Source: Gryllotalpicola daejeonensis
Lineage (GTDB): Bacteria; Actinomycetota; Actinomycetes; Actinomycetales; Microbacteriaceae
DNA length: 64,000 nt
Reading direction: 5' to 3'
Assembly: GCF_039538145.1 (NCBI RefSeq)
Contig: NZ_BAABBV010000001.1
Location: 1,488,001 to 1,552,000, forward strand
The first letter of the stretch is position 1. Every line of letters starts with the position of its first letter. Of the stretch, positions 24,100-31,797 are shown in pieces. The position numbers and the translations under genes are program-made. Under the pieces are notes generated by a model. It saw nothing but the letters and a program-made list of their open reading frames with translations, did not search any database and had not been told where the DNA came from.

Positions 24100-26246
24100 A
24101 CGACGGCGGTCTCCGGCGGAAGGTAGGGCGCGTGCAGACCCGCTGAGCCGAGCAGCGCACCGCTGAGCACCACGCCGTCGCCGCCGTTCCACCACTGCGG
24201 CCACTGCACCTGAGCGGGCAGCGTCTCGGGGAACACCGGCCGCACCCGATAGCGGCGGTCGGGGTCGAGCCCCTTGAGCGGAATGCGCCCTGGGGTGCCG
24301 AGGCCGCTCAGCCCCAGCGACACGTAGGCGAAGATCGCGGCCGACCTGTCGACGGCGACGACCCCGTTGCTCGAGATCGTCGGGTCGGGGTGATCGAGGC
24401 GCACCAGGTCGCCGCCATGCAGCAGCGCGCGATGCTCTTTGTAGAAGCCGATCCACTCGCGCAGCTCGGCCCGCTCGTCCGGCGTCGCCTGCCGCAGGTC
24501 CCATTCGATGCCGAAGTGCCCGAACACCGCCGTCGCCGCGCGGAAGGACAGGGTGCTCTGCCGCCCGGTGGTGTGGTTGACGCGGGCCGCGACGTGGGAC
24601 CCCAGCAGCTCGGGCGGCAGCAGCTGCGTCGTCCAGCGCAGCATCTGCTGCCTGTCCACGGGGTCGATGTTGTCGGAGACCCAGATGCGGTCGGTGTGCT
24701 CGAGCGCCGCGAGGTCGGCGCGGGCACCGCCCGACGAGCACGATTCGATCTCAAGTCCCGGGTAGCGCTGCTTCAGCTCGGCGACGAGACGGTAGTACGC
24801 GAGCGTCTGCTCGTGAACCGCGGGACGCCCGTCAGGCTGCGTGCCGGCATCGATCAGGTCGCGGTTGTGGTCCCACTTGAGGTAGGCGATGTCGTTCTCG
24901 TCGAAGATCGCGACCAGCGCGTCGCGGATGTATGCGTACGCCTCCGGGATCGCGAGATTGAGCACCTGCTGGTGCCGCGCCTCGATGGGCAGGCGCCCGC
25001 CCGTCGCCATGATCCACTCGGGGTGCGCCCGGGCGAGGTCGGAGTCCGGGTTGACCATCTCGGGCTCGACCCACAGGCCGAAGCGCATTCCGAGCTGGTT
25101 CACGCGGTCGATCAGGGGCGTGAGGCCGTCCGGCCAGACATCCCTCGCCACTGTCCAGTCGCCGAGCCCGGACGAGTCATCGCGCCGCGACCCGAACCAG
25201 CCGTCGTCGAGCACGAAGCGCTCAACCCCGAGATCAGCGGCGATCTCGGCGAGTTCGACGAGCGTGGGCAGATCGTGATTGAAGTACACGGCTTCCCACA
25301 CATTGAGGGTCATGGGGCGCGGCGATTCAGGATGCTGCGGCCGCGCGCGCATGAGCCGGTGGAAGCGCCTCGCCACCTCGTCGAGGCCATCGCCATACGC
25401 CAGATAGAGCCAGGGCGAGGTGTAGCTCTCGCCCGGCTGCAGCCGGATCTCGCCCGGCAGCAGCAGCTCCCCGCCGCCCAGCACCGTGACGCCCTCGTTC
25501 ACCCGCTCGAGATAGTGCACGTGGTTCCCCGACCAGGCCGTGTGCAGGCCCCAGACGGCACCGCCGGCGAAGCCGAACCCCGGCTCCCCCGCGTGCAGGA
25601 TCTCTGCGGAGCCCCAGCCGGTGCGGCCCTGTCGCCCCTCGCGCCGGTGCGTTCCCACGCTGATCGGCCGGCGCTGCGGCACCTTCTCCTTTCCCCAGCG
25701 GCCCGTGAAGTCCAGGGTCTCTGCGGCGGACTGCGGCACGGGGAACGCGAGGTTCAGGGCCTCGAGGCGGTACTCGTCGGCACCGGTGTTGGTCACCGTG
25801 GCGCGGGCGCGGAAGATGCCGCTGTGGTCGAGCTCGAAGTCGATCGACAGGGCGAGCCCCGCCGCGGCATCCGCTGCGGTCACGCTCACGGTGCGCGCGT
25901 CGAGCGCGGTGGCCTCACCGCTCACCTCGTCACCGTCGATCACGATGCCGACCACCTCGAACTTGGGCGACCAGTCGCGCCCCGCGCGCGACCCGACGAG
26001 GCCGGGCGTTCCGAGCCAGCCCGTCCACGATTCCGGCAGCACGGCGATGTACGGCGGCACGTCGGGCGAGCTCGGCAGGATGGGCGAGATGCCCGACACT
26101 GCCAGGGCTGCCAGGTCCTCGGCGGTCGGCGCGCCGGCGTCGGCGCCCCAGTAGAGCACTGCCGGAAGGCGGCCGCCTGTCATGTCGAGGATCAGTGTGA
26201 CGCCACCGGCGCGTAGAACGGCGCGAGCGGAAGGTCGGTTGTTCAT
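24063..26246 (-). CDS. Alpha-galactosidase, GH36 family
   Basis: This 727-residue enzyme releases galactose from alpha-galactosides such as melibiose or raffinose. ATG 26246 has AGGAG 5 bases upstream and overlaps the lacI stop by 4 bases. An N-terminal beta-sandwich of about 300 residues precedes the TIM barrel (LNVWEAVYFNHD onward). The nucleophile is Asp459 in YLKWDHNRDL and the acid/base Asp525 in WVSDNIDP; the ESCSSGGARAD segment is also characteristic. No signal peptide is seen, so it acts in the cytoplasm. The released galactose can enter the Leloir pathway encoded next door. Confidence 0.95.
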   Translation of the reverse strand: MNNRPSARAVLRAGGVTLILDMTGGRLPAVLYWGADAGAPTAEDLAALAVSGISPILPSSPDVPPYIAVLPESWTGWLGTPGLVGSRAGRDWSPKFEVVGIVIDGDEVSGEATALDARTVSVTAADAAAGLALSIDFELDHSGIFRARATVTNTGADEYRLEALNLAFPVPQSAAETLDFTGRWGKEKVPQRRPISVGTHRREGRQGRTGWGSAEILHAGEPGFGFAGGAVWGLHTAWSGNHVHYLERVNEGVTVLGGGELLLPGEIRLQPGESYTSPWLYLAYGDGLDEVARRFHRLMRARPQHPESPRPMTLNVWEAVYFNHDLPTLVELAEIAADLGVERFVLDDGWFGSRRDDSSGLGDWTVARDVWPDGLTPLIDRVNQLGMRFGLWVEPEMVNPDSDLARAHPEWIMATGGRLPIEARHQQVLNLAIPEAYAYIRDALVAIFDENDIAYLKWDHNRDLIDAGTQPDGRPAVHEQTLAYYRLVAELKQRYPGLEIESCSSGGARADLAALEHTDRIWVSDNIDPVDRQQMLRWTTQLLPPELLGSHVAARVNHTTGRQSTLSFRAATAVFGHFGIEWDLRQATPDERAELREWIGFYKEHRALLHGGDLVRLDHPDPTISSNGVVAVDRSAAIFAYVSLGLSGLGTPGRIPLKGLDPDRRYRVRPVFPETLPAQVQWPQWWNGGDGVVLSGALLGSAGLHAPYLPPETAVVYLVTSEEGSDA

Positions 26247-27292
26247 GAATCTCCTGTCGTGAGTGGCTCGTGGGCGGTGGCCGTGGTGCAGCCGCACGAG
26301 CGGCGGATCACGAGCTCGCCCGGAAAGACGAGATGTCTGCTGTCGGTGGGAACGGCATCGATGAGAGCGTCGGCGGTCGCGCGCGCCATCCGCGCGACCG
26401 GTTGCCGATAGGTGGTCAGCTTCGGGATGCTGAATTCCGATTCGGCCGTGCCGTCGTAGCTGACGACCGGCACGTCGTCGGGAATCGAGACGCCGAGCTC
26501 TGCGGCCGCGCTGAGCAGGCCGATGCCGAGGAAGTCAGAAGCCGCGAAAATCGCGTCGGGCCGGTCTGGACGGGTGAAGAGACGGCGACCCGCACCGGCG
26601 CCGAACTCGCGGGTCCAGTCGTCGACGAGCTCGATCGGCCCGTCTGGCAGGCCCGCTGCACGCAGCGCCGAGCGCCAGCCGACCTCACGCGGTTCGATGC
26701 CGGGTCGCCGGCTCGGGGCGAGCACGATCGCGATGTTCCGCCGGTCGTGCACGGCGATCAGGTGCTCGACGAGGGAACGCGCGCCGGTTTCGGCATCCGC
26801 CCCCACGGTGAACGAGCCGGGCTCGGGGTCGAAGGCGTCGATCCACACGATCGGGCCGCCGGCTCCATGCACCTCGGCACGCCTGGCGGCGTGCACGACA
26901 CTTGCGACGGCGAGGCCGTCGACCGCGCGCCCTCGCAGGCTCTCGACCAGACGCAGCTCCTCTTCCGGGTCACCGTGCGAGCTGGCGACGGTGATCGCAA
27001 AGTTCCGCCCGGCGACGGCACGTTCGAATTCGCGCACGAATTCGGCGAAGTACGGATTGCCGATGTCGGGAATCACGATGCCGAGCATGGAGCTGCGCCC
27101 CGTTCGCAGCGCACGCGCCGTTCCGTTCGGCCGGTAGCCGAGCTCGTCGATCGCCGCGCGCACCCGTGCCTCCGTCGCGCTGCTGACCCGCTTCGCACCG
27201 GTCAGCACGTAGCTGACGACCGCGGTGCTGACACCGGCTCGCTGCGCCACTTCGGCTCTGGTCGCCGACTTCGCGGGCCGGTCCTGATTCAT
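26243..27292 (-). CDS. LacI-family transcriptional repressor of the alpha-galactosidase operon
   Basis: This 349-residue LacI-type regulator has the helix-turn-helix AEVAQRAGVSTAVVSYVLTG at about residues 14-33 and a sugar-binding effector domain, with IVIPDIGNPYFAEF opening it. GAGGAG lies ahead of the ATG at 27292. It heads a two-gene operon with the GH36 gene, and two near-identical operators sit 50-90 bases upstream, so autoregulation is very likely. It is distinct in sequence from the regulator at 20066. Confidence 0.94.
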   Translation of the reverse strand: MNQDRPAKSATRAEVAQRAGVSTAVVSYVLTGAKRVSSATEARVRAAIDELGYRPNGTARALRTGRSSMLGIVIPDIGNPYFAEFVREFERAVAGRNFAITVASSHGDPEEELRLVESLRGRAVDGLAVASVVHAARRAEVHGAGGPIVWIDAFDPEPGSFTVGADAETGARSLVEHLIAVHDRRNIAIVLAPSRRPGIEPREVGWRSALRAAGLPDGPIELVDDWTREFGAGAGRRLFTRPDRPDAIFAASDFLGIGLLSAAAELGVSIPDDVPVVSYDGTAESEFSIPKLTTYRQPVARMARATADALIDAVPTDSRHLVFPGELVIRRSCGCTTATAHEPLTTGDS

Positions 27293-27342
27293 CGCGTTCT
27301 CCTCGGGTGGGGCCCGCTCCGTTGCGCCCGACGAATGGTGCG

Positions 27343-27380
27343 GTTACACGTGTAACTGCGGGTGAAGTTACACGAGTAAC
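27343..27380 (-). promoter_or_regulatory. Pair of LacI-type operators before lacI/alpha-galactosidase
   Basis: GTTACACGTGTAAC (27343-27356) is a perfect 14-bp palindrome and GTTACACGAGTAAC (27367-27380) differs from it by one base. Their centres are 24 bp apart. Both are CG-centred in the manner of LacI-family operators and AT-rich against the surroundings. They lie upstream of the lacI gene transcribed to the left. Confidence 0.85.
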
Positions 27381-27429
27381 CGGAACCGGGGCAAGAGTTT
27401 TCTCAGGCGACTTGGCCCGTCGGTGCGGC

Positions 27430-27912
27430 CTACGCCGTCGGCGCGACCTCGACCTCGGTGCCGCCGGTGACGCGCAGCAGCTCGGCGTAGCTCAGCGGGA
27501 AGACGGTGTGCGCGTGGCCGGCGGCGGCCCAGAGCACCTCGTACTGCCGCAGCGCGACGTCGACGAAGGTGCGCACCGGCGCCGGGTGGCCAACGGGTGC
27601 CACCCCGCCGATCGTCTGGCCCGTGGCCTCCTTCACGACATCCTTCGACGCGCGCTCGATCGTGCCGCCCAGCCGCTCGCCCAGCCACTCCGTGTCGACG
27701 CGGTGCGCACCGCTCGTCATGACGAGGATCGGCTCGCCGTCGAGCGTGAAGACGAGCGAGTTCGCGATGGCGCCCACGGTCGTTCCGAGCGCCTCGGCCG
27801 CGGCGGCCGCAGTCGGCGTGCCCACCTCGAACCAGGTGATCTCGGGCGTGAGCCCGTGCTCAGCGAGCGCAGCGCGCACGCGGTCGACGGCAGGGTGGTC
27901 GGTGTTCACCAT
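27430..27912 (-). CDS. YbaK/EbsC-type aminoacyl-tRNA deacylase domain protein
   Basis: This 160-residue protein fits the YbaK/ProX superfamily, which removes wrongly attached amino acids from tRNA. The GTTVGAIANSLVF segment near residue 50 and TIGGVAPVGHP with the conserved GxxxPxGH-type motif are visible. ATG 27912 stands 7 bases behind TACGGT, so the gene may be leaderless; the upstream in-frame extension has no support. It follows glyA on the same strand with a 37-base gap and could also be read from the glyA promoter. The tRNA specificity is not apparent. Confidence 0.88.
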   Translation of the reverse strand: MVNTDHPAVDRVRAALAEHGLTPEITWFEVGTPTAAAAAEALGTTVGAIANSLVFTLDGEPILVMTSGAHRVDTEWLGERLGGTIERASKDVVKEATGQTIGGVAPVGHPAPVRTFVDVALRQYEVLWAAAGHAHTVFPLSYAELLRVTGGTEVEVAPTA

Positions 27913-27919
27913 GCCGTCG

Positions 27920-27925
27920 ACCGTA
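27920..27925 (-). promoter_or_regulatory. Leaderless -10 box of the YbaK-type gene
   Basis: TACGGT on the minus strand is 7 bases before the ATG at 27912, matching the TANNNT pattern of leaderless actinobacterial promoters. Confidence 0.45.
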
Positions 27926-27949
27926 GCGGGTTCAGCGCGCTCAGCGGGG

Positions 27950-29221
27950 TCAGTACTCCAGGCCCGGGTACAGCGGGAAGGCATCCGTCAGCTTCTGCAC
28001 GCGAGCGCGCAGCGCGAACGGGTCGTAGTCGGGGCGCAGGGCCTTCGCGATGATGTCGGCCACCTCGGCGAACTCGGCGTCGCCGAAGCCGCGCGTCGCG
28101 AGCGCGGGCGTGCCGATACGGATGCCGGAGGTGACCATCGGCGGACGCGGGTCGAACGGCACCGAGTTCTTGTTCACGGTGATGCCGACCTCGTGCAGGC
28201 GGTTCTCTGCGTCCTGGCCGGAGAGCTCGCTCTCGCGCAGGTCGGCGAGCACCAGGTGCACGTCGGTGCCACCGGTGAGCACGTTGACGCCGGACTCGCG
28301 GGCCTCGTCGCTCGTCAGCGCCTCGGCGAGCAGGCGGGCGCCCGAGATCGTGCGAGCCTGGCGCTCTTTGAACTCGTCGGTCGCGGCGAGCTTGAAGGCG
28401 GTCGCCTTGGCTGCGATGACGTGCATGAGGGGGCCGCCCTGCTGGCCGGGGAAGACGTTCGAGTTGAGCGCCTTCGCGAGCGCGGTGTCGCGGCTCAGGA
28501 TGAAGCCGGAGCGCGGGCCGCCGATCGTCTTGTGCACGGTCGACGACACGACATCGGCGTAGGGAACGGGGCTCGGGTGCAGGCCCGCGGCGACGAGGCC
28601 GGCGAAGTGCGCCATGTCGACCCAGAGCTTCGCGCCGACCTCGTCGGCGATGTCGCGGAAGGCGGCGAAGTCGAGCTGCCGCGGGTAGGCCGACCAGCCG
28701 GCGATGATCACGGCGGGGCGGTGCTCGCGGGCCTTGTCGCGCACGACGTTCATGTCGACGAGGAAGGTCTCGGGGTCGACGCCGTAGCTGACGGCGTTGT
28801 AGAGCTTGCCGGAGAAGTTGAGCTTCATGCCGTGCGTCAGATGGCCGCCGTGGGCGAGCTCGAGGCCGAGGATCGTGTCGCCGGGCGTCGCGATCGCCGA
28901 GAGCACGGCGGCGTTGGCGGAAGCTCCCGAGTGGGGCTGCACGTTGGCGTATTCGGCGCCGAAGAGCTCCTTCGCGCGGGCGATGGCGAGCTGCTCGGCG
29001 ATGTCGACGAACTCGCAGCCGCCGTAGTAGCGGCGGCCGGGGTAGCCCTCTGCGTACTTGTTGGTGAGTACCGAGCCGGCCGACTCGAGCACCGCGCGCG
29101 GAACGAAGTTCTCGCTCGCGATCATCTCGAGGTAGTCGCGCTGGCGGCCCAGCTCGAGGCGCAGAACCTCGGCGATCTCGGGATCGACCTCGGAGAGAGG
29201 TGCGTTGAAGTTGTCGACCAT
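27950..29221 (-). CDS. glyA: Serine hydroxymethyltransferase
   Basis: GlyA converts serine and tetrahydrofolate to glycine and methylene-tetrahydrofolate, a main source of one-carbon units. The 423-residue protein starts at ATG 29221 (MVDNFNAPLSEVDPEIAEVL), preceded by AAAGG; a GTG at 29242 would add seven residues and overlap that site. Family motifs include ASENFVPRAVLESAGSVLTN near residue 35, NVQPHSGASANAAVL, and VVSSTVHKTIGGPRSGFIL with the PLP-binding lysine. A ZTP riboswitch stands directly upstream, linking expression to folate and purine status. Confidence 0.97.
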   Translation of the reverse strand: MVDNFNAPLSEVDPEIAEVLRLELGRQRDYLEMIASENFVPRAVLESAGSVLTNKYAEGYPGRRYYGGCEFVDIAEQLAIARAKELFGAEYANVQPHSGASANAAVLSAIATPGDTILGLELAHGGHLTHGMKLNFSGKLYNAVSYGVDPETFLVDMNVVRDKAREHRPAVIIAGWSAYPRQLDFAAFRDIADEVGAKLWVDMAHFAGLVAAGLHPSPVPYADVVSSTVHKTIGGPRSGFILSRDTALAKALNSNVFPGQQGGPLMHVIAAKATAFKLAATDEFKERQARTISGARLLAEALTSDEARESGVNVLTGGTDVHLVLADLRESELSGQDAENRLHEVGITVNKNSVPFDPRPPMVTSGIRIGTPALATRGFGDAEFAEVADIIAKALRPDYDPFALRARVQKLTDAFPLYPGLEY

Positions 29222-29270
29222 GGCCTGTTGCCTTTCTGACACAACGGATGGCGTACGGGGAACCGTATCG

Positions 29271-29343
29271 GCCCAGGCGTGCGGCCGAATCCGTAGGTCA
29301 GTGCCGCTCCCCGGTGGTAGCCCACCTCAACGCCAGTCGCGAC
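29271..29343 (-). promoter_or_regulatory. ZTP (pfl) riboswitch and promoter of glyA
   Basis: The minus strand shows the conserved features of the ZTP aptamer: GACTGGCG near the 5' end, the hairpin GTGGGCTACCAC followed by GGGGAGC, and the 3' element CGCCTGGGC. TAGCTT (29355-29350) is a -10 that would start RNA at about 29343, exactly at the aptamer. A small hairpin TACGG-TTCC-CCGTA (29267-29254) follows and may belong to the expression platform. ZTP riboswitches activate one-carbon genes when 10-formyl-tetrahydrofolate is short. Confidence 0.92.
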
Positions 29344-29372
29344 GCGTTAAAGCTAGCAGGCGGCGACTGGCG
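29331..29372. repeat. Inverted repeat overlapping the ZTP aptamer 5' strand
   Basis: CGCCAGTCGC (29331-29340) is part of the aptamer on the minus strand; its exact complement GCGACTGGCG recurs at 29363-29372, just beyond the aldo/keto reductase stop codon and upstream of the glyA transcription start. Only read-through RNA from the upstream gene would contain both copies. Confidence 0.75.
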
Positions 29373-29381
29373 ATCGGCAGA

Positions 29382-30350
29382 TCAGAAGCCGACGACCTCG
29401 TGCGGCTCGTACGGCTCCTCGAGGAAGTCGAGCTGCTCGTCGGTCAGCTCGACGTCGAGTGAAGCGACCGCGTCGGTGATGTGATTGGGCTTCGTCACGC
29501 CGAAGATCGGCGCAGTGACCGCGGGCTGGTGGTGCAGCCACGCCAGGGCGACCTGAGCCCGCGGAATCCCCAGCTCCTCCGCGACGCGCGCCACGCGCTC
29601 GACGATCACGCGGTCGCTGTCGCGGTAGAGCGTCTTGCCGAACTCGTCCTTCTCTTTGCGGTTGCTCGTCTCGTCCCAGTCGCGGGTGAGGCGGCCGCGC
29701 GCGAGCGGCGACCACGGGATGACCCCGATGCCCGTCTCTTCGCAGAAGGGCAGCATCTCGCGCTCTTCCTCGCGGTAGATCAGGTTGTAGTGGTCCTGCA
29801 TCGAGACGAACGGCGTCCAGCCGTTGAGCTCGGCGACGAACTGCGCCTGCGCGAACTGCCACGTCCACATCGAGGATGCCCCGAGGTAGCGCGCCTTGCC
29901 CGCCTTCACGACGTCGTGCAACGCTTCCATGGTCTCTTCGATCGGCACCGTCGGGTCCCAGCGGTGGATCTGGTAGAGGTCGACGTAGTCGGTACCGAGG
30001 CGGCGCAGCGAGTTGTCGATCTCCATCATGATCGCCGCGCGTGACAGCCCCGCGCCGTTGGGGCCGGGCCGCATGCGGCCGTGCACCTTGGTCGCGAGCA
30101 CGACCTGGTCGCGCGTCGTGAAGTCCTTGATCGCGCGGCCGACGATCTCTTCGCTCGTGCCGCCCGAGTAGACGTTCGCGGTGTCGAGGAAGGTGATCCC
30201 CGCCTCGAGCGCCTGCTTGATGAGCGGGCGCGATGCCTCTTCGCCGAGTGCCCACTGGTGGCCGCCCGCGGCCGGCTCGCCGAAACTCATGCACCCGAGC
30301 GTGATGGCGCTGACCTCAAGACCTGTGCTGCCGAGCTTCACGTATTCCAC
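29382..30350 (-). CDS. Aldo/keto reductase
   Basis: This 322-residue NADPH-dependent oxidoreductase has the complete catalytic tetrad of the family: Asp56 and Tyr61 in FLDTANVYSGG, Lys88 in LATKVHG and His129 in LYQIHRWD. It resembles the YajO/AKR11-13 type proteins that reduce sugar or other small aldehydes; the true substrate is unknown. The GTG start is 7 bases behind TAGGCT, without room for a ribosome-binding site, so it is probably leaderless. It is divergent from purU and lies upstream of glyA on the same strand. Confidence 0.93.
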   Translation of the reverse strand: MEYVKLGSTGLEVSAITLGCMSFGEPAAGGHQWALGEEASRPLIKQALEAGITFLDTANVYSGGTSEEIVGRAIKDFTTRDQVVLATKVHGRMRPGPNGAGLSRAAIMMEIDNSLRRLGTDYVDLYQIHRWDPTVPIEETMEALHDVVKAGKARYLGASSMWTWQFAQAQFVAELNGWTPFVSMQDHYNLIYREEEREMLPFCEETGIGVIPWSPLARGRLTRDWDETSNRKEKDEFGKTLYRDSDRVIVERVARVAEELGIPRAQVALAWLHHQPAVTAPIFGVTKPNHITDAVASLDVELTDEQLDFLEEPYEPHEVVGF

Positions 30351-30357
30351 GCGATTC

Positions 30358-30363
30358 AGCCTA
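30358..30363 (-). promoter_or_regulatory. Leaderless -10 box of the aldo/keto reductase gene
   Basis: TAGGCT on the minus strand ends 7 bases before the GTG at 30350. Confidence 0.5.
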
Positions 30364-30370
30364 CGTTCGC

Positions 30371-30443
30371 AGCGCCGTCGAGTACGCCGTATTCGCGTGC
30401 AAAACGAGCCCAGAGCGCCGAGTACTGCGTACTCGACGGCGCT
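30371..30443. repeat. Long palindrome in a divergent intergenic region
   Basis: AGCGCCGTCGAGTACGC (30371-30387) has a perfect 17-base reverse complement at 30427-30443; GAGTAC recurs inside the 39-base loop. It stands between two divergent genes, just outside their -10 boxes, so it cannot act as an ordinary terminator for either. It may be a regulatory cruciform or an extragenic palindromic element. Confidence 0.8.
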
Positions 30444-30453
30444 GACCCGCCGA

Positions 30454-30459
30454 TACCCT
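30454..30459 (+). promoter_or_regulatory. Leaderless -10 box of purU
   Basis: TACCCT ends 7 bases before the ATG at 30467. No ribosome-binding site is visible. Confidence 0.45.
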
Positions 30460-30466
30460 TGAGCGC

Positions 30467-31324
30467 ATGAGCTCCGCGCCCTCGCACTGGGTCCTCACCC
30501 TCGTCTGTGTCGACCAGCCCGGCATCGTCCATGCCGTCAGCGGAGCGATCGTCGCCGCCCACGGGAACATCACCGAGAGCCAGCAGTTCGCCTCGGCCGA
30601 CAGCGGTCGCTTCTTCATGCGACTGCAGGTCGAGGCATCCGTCGCCCGTGAGGAATTCGAGGCCGCGCTCGCGCCGGTCGTCGCGCGCTTCGATCTCGAG
30701 TGGAACCTCGACCTCGTGGGGCGCCCGACCAAGACGCTGATCCTCGCCTCCAAGGCGAGCCACGCGGTCGGCGATCTGCTCTATCGCACGCGCTCCGGCC
30801 ACCTGTCGCTCGATGTGCCGCTCGTGCTCGCGAACCACCCCGACCTCGCCGAGCTGGTGCAGTTCTACGGCGTGCCGTTCGAGAGCATGCCCGTGACGGA
30901 TGCCCAGGCCAAGGCCGCCTTCGAGGCGCGCGTGCTCGAAGAGGTCGAGAAGCACGGCGTCGAGCTGGTGGTGCTGGCGCGCTACATGCAGATCCTCTCG
31001 CCCGAGCTGTGCGAGGCGCTCGCCGGCCGGGCGATCAACATCCACCACTCCTTCCTGCCCGGCTTCAAGGGTGCGAACCCCTACCGCCAGGCGCACGCCC
31101 GCGGAGTGAAGCTGATCGGCGCCACGGCGCACTTCGTGACGAGCGACCTCGACGAGGGCCCGATCATCGAGCAGAACGTCGTGCGCGTCGACCATACGGC
31201 GACTCCGGCGCAGCTCATGGCGACGGGCCAGGACGAGGAGTCCCGCACGCTGCGCCAGGCCGTGAAGTGGTTCAGCGAGCACCGCGTGCTGCTCGACGGC
31301 GCGCGCACCATCATCTTCCGGTAA
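30467..31324 (+). CDS. purU: Formyltetrahydrofolate deformylase
   Basis: PurU hydrolyses 10-formyl-tetrahydrofolate to formate and tetrahydrofolate, balancing the one-carbon pool. The 285-residue protein has an N-terminal ACT domain (VLTLVCVDQPGIVHAVSG) and a C-terminal formyl-transferase-like domain with INIHHSFLPGFKGANPY and the catalytic Asp in TSDLDEGPIIEQ. The Asn-His-Asp triad of the family is present. It lies close to glyA but is divergent, with its own apparent leaderless promoter. Confidence 0.96.
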   Translation: MSSAPSHWVLTLVCVDQPGIVHAVSGAIVAAHGNITESQQFASADSGRFFMRLQVEASVAREEFEAALAPVVARFDLEWNLDLVGRPTKTLILASKASHAVGDLLYRTRSGHLSLDVPLVLANHPDLAELVQFYGVPFESMPVTDAQAKAAFEARVLEEVEKHGVELVVLARYMQILSPELCEALAGRAINIHHSFLPGFKGANPYRQAHARGVKLIGATAHFVTSDLDEGPIIEQNVVRVDHTATPAQLMATGQDEESRTLRQAVKWFSEHRVLLDGARTIIFR

Positions 31325-31385
31325 CGATCGCCCAACGCTGGTGCCGGCGGGCGCCGTTCTCACCGTTCCGTGACCGAGCGCCACG

Positions 31386-31391
31386 TAGCCT
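31386..31391 (+). promoter_or_regulatory. Leaderless -10 box of the YrdB-like gene
   Basis: TAGCCT ends 6 bases before the GTG at 31398. Confidence 0.45.
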
Positions 31392-31397
31392 TAACGG

Positions 31398-31763
31398 GTG
31401 ACCGCACGACCCGCCACCGACCAGCCGCAGCAGCCTCAGATCGGCATCGTCGATGCCCTTCGCTTCCTCTGCGAGGTCTTCGCGATCGTCACCCTCGGTA
31501 TCTGGGGCTTCACGACGTTCCCGTTCTGGCTGAACCTCATCGTGGGCATCGGCGCACCCGTGATCGCGATCGTGCTGTGGGGGCTGTTCCGCGCGCCGAA
31601 GGCCGTGCTCGCGGTCGACCCGTTCGTGAAGGCGCTCGTCGAGATCATCGTGATGGGCACCGCGGCATATGCCTGGGCCGACATGCACCAGTGGATCATC
31701 TTCGGTGTCTTCACGCTCGTCGCGCTCACGACCGGGTTGATCGTCAACCGCCGCGAGTTCTGA
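31398..31763 (+). CDS. YrdB-family (DUF2568) membrane protein
   Basis: This 121-residue integral membrane protein has four hydrophobic segments, the first two separated by the TFPFW motif and the third following the DPFVKALVE region. The pattern, with ALRFLCEVFAIVTLGIWG at the start, is that of the YrdB/DUF2568 family, which has no known function. The GTG start is 6 bases behind TAGCCT and is probably leaderless. The gene stands alone between purU and nagA. Confidence 0.82.
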   Translation: MTARPATDQPQQPQIGIVDALRFLCEVFAIVTLGIWGFTTFPFWLNLIVGIGAPVIAIVLWGLFRAPKAVLAVDPFVKALVEIIVMGTAAYAWADMHQWIIFGVFTLVALTTGLIVNRREF

Positions 31764-31784
31764 GCCGGTTCCGACGGGCTTCGC

Positions 31785-31790
31785 TAGCCT
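31785..31790 (+). promoter_or_regulatory. Leaderless -10 box of nagA
   Basis: TAGCCT ends 7 bases before the ATG at 31798. Confidence 0.5.
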
Positions 31791-31797
31791 CAAGAGC

